Part shown: positions 59,459 to 64,000 of the stretch, piece after piece | How positions within the stretch are numbered: the stretch's first letter is position 1 | Layout of the letters: each line of letters starts with the position of its first letter | DNA from: Clostridium sp. Cult3 | GTDB lineage: Bacteria; Bacillota; Clostridia; Tissierellales; Tepidimicrobiaceae | Direction: 5' to 3' | NCBI RefSeq assembly: GCF_021655115.1 | Contig: NZ_PPXY01000034.1 | Location: 1-64,000 of the forward strand | DNA: 64,000 nucleotides | Notes under the pieces: generated by a model | Database searches by the model: none | What the model was told of the DNA's origin: nothing | What the model saw: only the letters and a program-made list of their open reading frames with translations | Position numbers and translations under genes: made by a program

Positions 59459-60589
59459 TTGAAGATATTATATGTTACCACGGTTATAGGTACTGTTAAC
59501 ACTTTTTTAATTCCACATATTGAATATTTGATAAATCATGGACATGAAGTAGATGTAGCTGCTAATATTACGAAAAAGCCTGGCCCCGATTTACTTAAAC
59601 TTGGATGTAATATTTATGATATTAAATTTGATAGGTCTCCAGTTAGTAAAAATAATTACCAGGCATATAAAGATATAAAAAAGTTGGTTCAAGAAGGGCA
59701 TTATAAACTAGTGCATGTTCATACACCTGTTGCAGCATTTTTGACTAGATTAGCTTGCAGAAAAATTGTTAATACAAAGGTGGTCTATACTGCCCACGGT
59801 TTTCATTTTTATAAAGACGCTCCGCTGAAAAACTGGTTATTATACTACCCTTTAGAAAAACTAGCTGCAAGGTGGACAGATATAATAATAACTATAAATG
59901 AAGAAGATTATGAATTAGTTAAAAGAAGGAATTTTAAAGAATCTAATTCATTATTTCACGTACATGGAGTTGGAGTTAATTTAGATAAGTTTTCTCCCAC
60001 ATCTTTTGAAGTAAAAAAAGAATTAAGGAAAAAATATGGGTTTAAGAGTGACGATTTTATATTATTTTATGCTGCTGAATTAAATTATAATAAACATCAA
60101 GATTTACTAATAAATGTAGTTAACTTGCTTAAAAGCAGAATACCTAATATTAAACTTTTACTTGCTGGTGATGGAAACTTTAGAGGAAAATATGAAGAAC
60201 AGGTTAGAAGATTAGATTTACAAGAAGAAATTTGTTTTCTAGGTTTTCGTAAAGATATATCAAATCTATTAAGAATATCGGATGTTGCGGTTGCATCATC
60301 TAGACGTGAAGGATTACCAGTTAATGTTATGGAAGCTATGGCAACAGGTTTGCCTCTTGTTGTTACAAATTGTAGGGGACAACGTGAATTGGTACGTAAT
60401 CGTGAAAATGGGTTTGTAGTAGATATAAATGACATAGAGGGATTTGCTGATTCTGTAGAAAAACTTTATAAAGACAAAAACTTAAGAAATCAGTTTGGTA
60501 AAAAAGGAGTTGAATTAATACAAAACTATTCAATAGAAAAAGTTCTTAAAGAGTTAAACAACGTATATCAGGCACAATTAGGGGGCTAA
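59459..60589 (+). CDS. GT4-family glycosyltransferase
   Basis: The 376-residue product has a GT-B fold. The acceptor half starts KILYVTTVIGTVNTFLIPHI and contains VHVHTPVAAFLTRL and YTAHGFHFYKDAP. The donor half contains AAELNYNKHQDLLINVV and the catalytic EX7E region SRREGLPVNVMEAMATGLPL. Start is probably TTG 59459, about 10 bases from AGGGTGGG; a GTG five codons upstream overlaps that site. It is probably retaining and cytosolic, adding a sugar to the lipid-linked oligosaccharide. Donor unknown. Confidence 0.88.
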   Translation: MKILYVTTVIGTVNTFLIPHIEYLINHGHEVDVAANITKKPGPDLLKLGCNIYDIKFDRSPVSKNNYQAYKDIKKLVQEGHYKLVHVHTPVAAFLTRLACRKIVNTKVVYTAHGFHFYKDAPLKNWLLYYPLEKLAARWTDIIITINEEDYELVKRRNFKESNSLFHVHGVGVNLDKFSPTSFEVKKELRKKYGFKSDDFILFYAAELNYNKHQDLLINVVNLLKSRIPNIKLLLAGDGNFRGKYEEQVRRLDLQEEICFLGFRKDISNLLRISDVAVASSRREGLPVNVMEAMATGLPLVVTNCRGQRELVRNRENGFVVDINDIEGFADSVEKLYKDKNLRNQFGKKGVELIQNYSIEKVLKELNNVYQAQLGG

Positions 60590-60593
60590 AATA

Positions 60594-61556
60594 ATGAATA
60601 TATTGGTAACAGGCGGTGCAGGATTTATAGGCTCAAACTTAGTCGATAGATTAATAAAAGAGGGGCACACCGTTGTTGTGGTAGATAACCTATCGACTGG
60701 CAGACTAGATAATATACATAACAAAGCAAAGTTTTATCAATTAGATATTCGTAGTAGAAAGGTTGCAGATATATTTAAAAAAGAAAAAATTGAAATTGTC
60801 TATCATAAGGCAGCTCAAATCGATGTTCAAAAATCGATTAAACATCCTATACTTGATGGAGATATAAATATACTAGGGACAATTAATATTTTAGAAGCTT
60901 GTAAAGAAGTTGGCGTAAAAAAGATTATATATCCATCATCAGCAGCTGTCTATGGTGAACCAATGTATTTAGGGATTGATGAAGACCATCCTATTAATCC
61001 TGTGTCTTATTATGGGATTTCTAAATTTGCCCCAGAAAGGTATATTAAAACCTATAGCAAACTTTACGGTATAGATTATACTATATTTCGATATTCTAAT
61101 GCTTATGGAATAAGACAGGATCCTAAAGGTGAAGGTGGCGTAATTGCTATATTTATGGACAAGCTTTTTAGAGGTGAATCTCCGACTATATTTGGAGATG
61201 GCAGCGCTACAAGAGACTTCATATATGTTGAAGATATTGTAGAAGCCAATATTAAAGCTTTACATAAAGGAAATAAAGAAGTGTTTAATATAGGAACTGG
61301 AAAAGCCACTTCTATAAAGGAACTATTTTATCTTATGAAAGAAATTATGGATGTGGACATTGAAGTAAAGTATGGAGAAGAACGAGAGGGAGATATAAAG
61401 AATTCATTTTTTAATATTAACAAAGCAAAAGAAAAATTAGGATGGATTCCAAAATATAGAATAGAAGAAGGATTATATAAGACAATTATATACTATAAGG
61501 AATTATTAATGGAAGAAGCAATGGATGAGATTGCTGTAGCTAGGGATGATAGGTAG
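60594..61556 (+). CDS. NAD-dependent UDP-sugar epimerase (GalE/WbpP-like)
   Basis: The 320-residue SDR protein has NAD motif ILVTGGAGFIGSNLVDRLIK and the catalytic YxxxK in NPVSYYGISKFAPERYI. Substrate-region motifs are SNAYGIRQDPKGEGGVIAIF and FGDGSATRDFIYVEDIVEAN. It would epimerise UDP-Glc/Gal or their N-acetyl or uronate forms. It starts 4 bp after the glycosyltransferase stop. Confidence 0.9.
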   Translation: MNILVTGGAGFIGSNLVDRLIKEGHTVVVVDNLSTGRLDNIHNKAKFYQLDIRSRKVADIFKKEKIEIVYHKAAQIDVQKSIKHPILDGDINILGTINILEACKEVGVKKIIYPSSAAVYGEPMYLGIDEDHPINPVSYYGISKFAPERYIKTYSKLYGIDYTIFRYSNAYGIRQDPKGEGGVIAIFMDKLFRGESPTIFGDGSATRDFIYVEDIVEANIKALHKGNKEVFNIGTGKATSIKELFYLMKEIMDVDIEVKYGEEREGDIKNSFFNINKAKEKLGWIPKYRIEEGLYKTIIYYKELLMEEAMDEIAVARDDR

Positions 61557-61634
61557 GTAAAAGATGAAAGCAAGGCGCAATATGTTTATGTACTTGGAAT
61601 TGAAATAAGAATCTATAAAGATAGGTGTTTAACT

Positions 61635-62747
61635 ATGAAAAAAGTTTTAATTATAGCTAATCATATAGATTGGGTTTATTCGCTTAGAAAGGAGTTAATT
61701 GAAAAATTAAGTGAAATCTATAGGGTAATTATATGTATTCCAGAATGTAAGGATAATAATAAATTAGATTATTTTAAAAGTATAAATGTCGACTTCGCAT
61801 TTGTAAATTTCCAAGGTAGAGATAAAAACCCTTTTAAAGATATAGGAGTTTTTATTAAATATCTGAATACGATAAAGAGTTTAAACCCTAATGTTATCAT
61901 AACTTACACTATTAAGCCTAATATATATGGTTCAATTGCAGGTAAGTTATTAAGAAAAAAGGTTGTTATTAATGTGACTGGTTTAGGAACTGGATTTCAT
62001 AGCAATAAAGTTGTTAAATTAATAGCAAAAAACCTATATTCGATAGGTTGTAAAGCATCTTACCATGTGTTTTTTCAGAATACTAACAATATGAGTCTAT
62101 TTATTAATAATAAGATGGTTGAAAGAAGTAAATGCTCGTTAATCCCTGGTTCTGGTGTAAATATTGAAAAGTTTAAACCTATGGAGAAGACAAAAGAACA
62201 TGACATTATAAGATTTCTATTTATAGGAAGGATAATGAAAGAAAAAGGAATAGAAGAGTATTTGCAAGTAGCAGAAAGTTTAATCAAAAAATATTCCAAT
62301 ATAGAATTTCAGATACTAGGTTCCTTTGAAGAAGATAGATATAAGGATATTATCTATGACAATAAAAATAAAAGAATAAAATATCTTGGCAGATCCGATG
62401 ATGTGAGAAATGAGATCAGAGAAGTAGATTGTATAGTAAATCCCTCATATCATGAAGGCATGTCTAATGTGCTGCTGGAAGGAGCGGCTATGGGGAAACC
62501 CCTTATAGCTTCTAACATACCCGGATGCAAAGAAATAATAGAAGAAGGGTATAATGGATACTTATTTGAGCCTAAATCGGTGGAGTCTATGGAGGAAAAG
62601 TTAATTCAATTTATAGAACTAGATGAAGAAAGCAAAGAGATTATGGGGAAAAACTCCAGAAAAAAAGTTGAAAAAGAGTTTGATAGAAATATTGTTATAA
62701 ATGAATATATGAAAGTAATAAACGATATTTTGAAAGAAGGTCGTTAA
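61635..62747 (+). CDS. GT4-family glycosyltransferase (PglA-like)
   Basis: The 370-residue product has an N-terminal acceptor domain ([32 protein letters not shown]) and a C-terminal donor domain. The donor domain contains [20 protein letters not shown] and the EX7E motif [20 protein letters not shown]. It resembles transferases that extend bacillosamine-linked carriers. It ends 1 bp before the dehydrogenase ATG. The 78-bp gap before it shows no feature. Confidence 0.87.
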   Translation: MKKVLIIANHIDWVYSLRKELIEKLSEIYRVIICIPECKDNNKLDYFKSINVDFAFVNFQGRDKNPFKDIGVFIKYLNTIKSLNPNVIITYTIKPNIYGSIAGKLLRKKVVINVTGLGTGFHSNKVVKLIAKNLYSIGCKASYHVFFQNTNNMSLFINNKMVERSKCSLIPGSGVNIEKFKPMEKTKEHDIIRFLFIGRIMKEKGIEEYLQVAESLIKKYSNIEFQILGSFEEDRYKDIIYDNKNKRIKYLGRSDDVRNEIREVDCIVNPSYHEGMSNVLLEGAAMGKPLIASNIPGCKEIIEEGYNGYLFEPKSVESMEEKLIQFIELDEESKEIMGKNSRKKVEKEFDRNIVINEYMKVINDILKEGR

Positions 62748-62748
62748 T

Positions 62749-64000
62749 ATGAATCTATATGAAGCTATTAAAAACAAAGATGAAAAAATATCAGTAATTG
62801 GGCTAGGCTATGTAGGATTGCCACTAGCCATATCCTTTGCAAAAGTTGCAGATGTAGTTGGATTTGATATATCAAAAGAAAAAGTACAAAAATATCTTAA
62901 TGGAGTAGACGTAACTAAAGAAGTTGGAGATGAAGCTATAAAGGAAACTACAGCATTATTGACATGGGAAGAAAAGCATTTAAAGGATTGTAAATTCCAT
63001 ATAATTGCAGTGCCAACTCCAATAAGTTCTGACAAAATTCCAAATCTTAAACCAGTAATGGAAGCAAGTAAAACCGTAGGAAGAAATCTTACCAAAGGTT
63101 CAATAGTAGTATATGAATCTACGGTATACCCTGGAGTTACAGAGGATATATGTATTCCTATTTTGGAAAAAGAGTCTGGGCTAAAATGTGGACAAGACTT
63201 TAAAGTAGGCTATTCACCAGAAAGGATTAATCCAGGAGATAAAGTACATAGACTAGAAAATATAGTAAAGGTAGTATCAGGCATAGATGAGGAGTCGCTG
63301 GAAATCATTGCTAAAGTTTATGGCTTAGTAATAAAAGCAGGTATACATAAGGCAGAAAGTATTAAAGTAGCAGAAGCTGCAAAAGTAATAGAAAATTCTC
63401 AAAGGGATATAAATATTGCTTTTATGAACGAACTTTCTATAATATTTAATAAATTAGGAATAGATACAAAGGCAGTACTAGAAACAGCAGGTACAAAGTG
63501 GAATTTTTTAAACTTTAGCCCAGGTTTAGTTGGAGGACATTGTATAGGAGTAGATCCATATTATCTTACATATAAGGCAGAAGAAATAGGGTATCACTCT
63601 CAAATAATCCTTGCAGGAAGAAAAATAAATGATGATATGGGTAAATATGTAGCTGAAAATGTAGTCAAAAACATGATAAAAGCTGACAAACCAATCAAGG
63701 GCTCTACAGTAGCAGTATTTGGGATTACATTTAAAGAAAACTGTCCAGATATTAGAAATACAAAGGTAGTAGATGCTATAAAGGAATTAGAAGAGTATGG
63801 AATAAATGTAAAAGTAGTAGACCCAGTAGCAGATGAGGAAGATTTATGGGAAACTTATGGAATAAAACTACATAATATTGAGGATATAGAGGACATGGAT
63901 GCAATAATATTTGCAGTTCCCCATGAAGAGTTTAAAACTATAAAGTTAGAGGACATTAAGAAATTATATAATCAAAGATGGAATGGCTATTCAAATGTAA
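62749..64000 (+). CDS. Nucleotide-sugar dehydrogenase (UDP-HexNAc dehydrogenase, VipA/WbpA-like), partial at right edge
   Basis: The frame starts at ATG 62749, 1 bp after the preceding stop, and is still open at 64000 after 417 codons, close to full length. It has the NAD motif [40 protein letters not shown] and the catalytic Cys265 in [14 protein letters not shown]-terminal [20 protein letters not shown] completes the picture. The VDPYY and GITFKEN forms favour UDP-N-acetylhexosamine over UDP-glucose dehydrogenases. It would make an N-acetylhexosaminuronate for the glycan. Confidence 0.92.
   Translation, partial: MNLYEAIKNKDEKISVIGLGYVGLPLAISFAKVADVVGFDISKEKVQKYLNGVDVTKEVGDEAIKETTALLTWEEKHLKDCKFHIIAVPTPISSDKIPNLKPVMEASKTVGRNLTKGSIVVYESTVYPGVTEDICIPILEKESGLKCGQDFKVGYSPERINPGDKVHRLENIVKVVSGIDEESLEIIAKVYGLVIKAGIHKAESIKVAEAAKVIENSQRDINIAFMNELSIIFNKLGIDTKAVLETAGTKWNFLNFSPGLVGGHCIGVDPYYLTYKAEEIGYHSQIILAGRKINDDMGKYVAENVVKNMIKADKPIKGSTVAVFGITFKENCPDIRNTKVVDAIKELEEYGINVKVVDPVADEEDLWETYGIKLHNIEDIEDMDAIIFAVPHEEFKTIKLEDIKKLYNQRWNGYSNV

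Overview
The window is low-GC DNA of the Clostridia/Tissierellia type. Starts are AGGAGG-led with frequent TTG and GTG, promoters are AT-rich TTGACA/TATAAT, and there is an SLH-domain tail, a SleB-like cortex hydrolase and many amino-acid, peptide and purine genes but no respiratory genes. An anaerobic, probably spore-forming fermenter is the best guess. The genus is not determinable from this sequence alone. Nearly all of the window is chromosomal housekeeping or catabolic DNA, with a patchier accessory stretch at about 29-53 kb. || Layout. 0-5.1 kb: tail of an S-layer-type protein, a cell-wall hydrolase behind a c-di-AMP-riboswitch-like leader, a DUF4342/response-regulator/histidine-kinase operon, and a leftward pair of a zinc-ribbon membrane protein and a membrane J-protein. 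5.3-10.1 kb: a flavin reductase, then a MerR regulator fused to a zinc ribbon and a methyltransferase-like domain. A MerR-type 19-bp-spacer promoter follows, driving a DUF5058 membrane protein, a second membrane protein and a membrane-anchored M20 peptidase. 10.3-23.4 kb: a complete maltodextrin operon (GH31, MalQ, phosphorylase, MalE, small membrane protein, MalF, MalG, MsmK, LacI regulator) with a LacI-type operator in front. 23.7-26.3 kb: purine permease plus guanine deaminase. 26.4-29.1 kb: a secreted metallo-beta-lactamase-fold protein, an FMN alpha-hydroxyacid dehydrogenase and a small orphan. || 29-53 kb: a lone TnpB with its downstream omega-RNA region, a Rieske/FAD oxidoreductase, a 5'-nucleotidase, and a threonine-synthase-like enzyme beside a DauR-type regulator. 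An M20D amidohydrolase/AbgT transporter pair, YitT and ribokinase follow. Then come an McrBC-like restriction pair, a MATE pump with a hairpin leader, a NERD-domain protein, a 5'-truncated M29-type peptidase, a sodium:solute symporter with a 40-residue partner, a prolyl aminopeptidase and an AbiJ-like remnant. Seven copies of one directly oriented intergenic repeat (core: AATAAGTTAACAAGTTAGTG followed by GCCGGGGGCGGATATTT) lie between 30.6 and 48.2 kb. They repeatedly abut stop codons; one supplies the 3' end of a nuclease gene and one the apparent GTG start of a truncated gene. || 53.3-64 kb: the MurJ flippase and then a surface-polysaccharide cluster. The cluster holds a winged-helix/Rossmann regulator with a dyad at its promoter, PglC-, PglD- and PglE-like enzymes, a CapK-like adenylating enzyme, two GT4 glycosyltransferases, an epimerase and a UDP-sugar dehydrogenase that runs off the right edge. 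|| Most notable: the MerR-methyltransferase fusion with its predicted promoter and uncharacterised transporter/peptidase module; the repeat family and the genes it has remodelled; the TnpB locus whose RNA region ends like a CRISPR repeat; and the 145-bp inverted-repeat element before the symporter genes.
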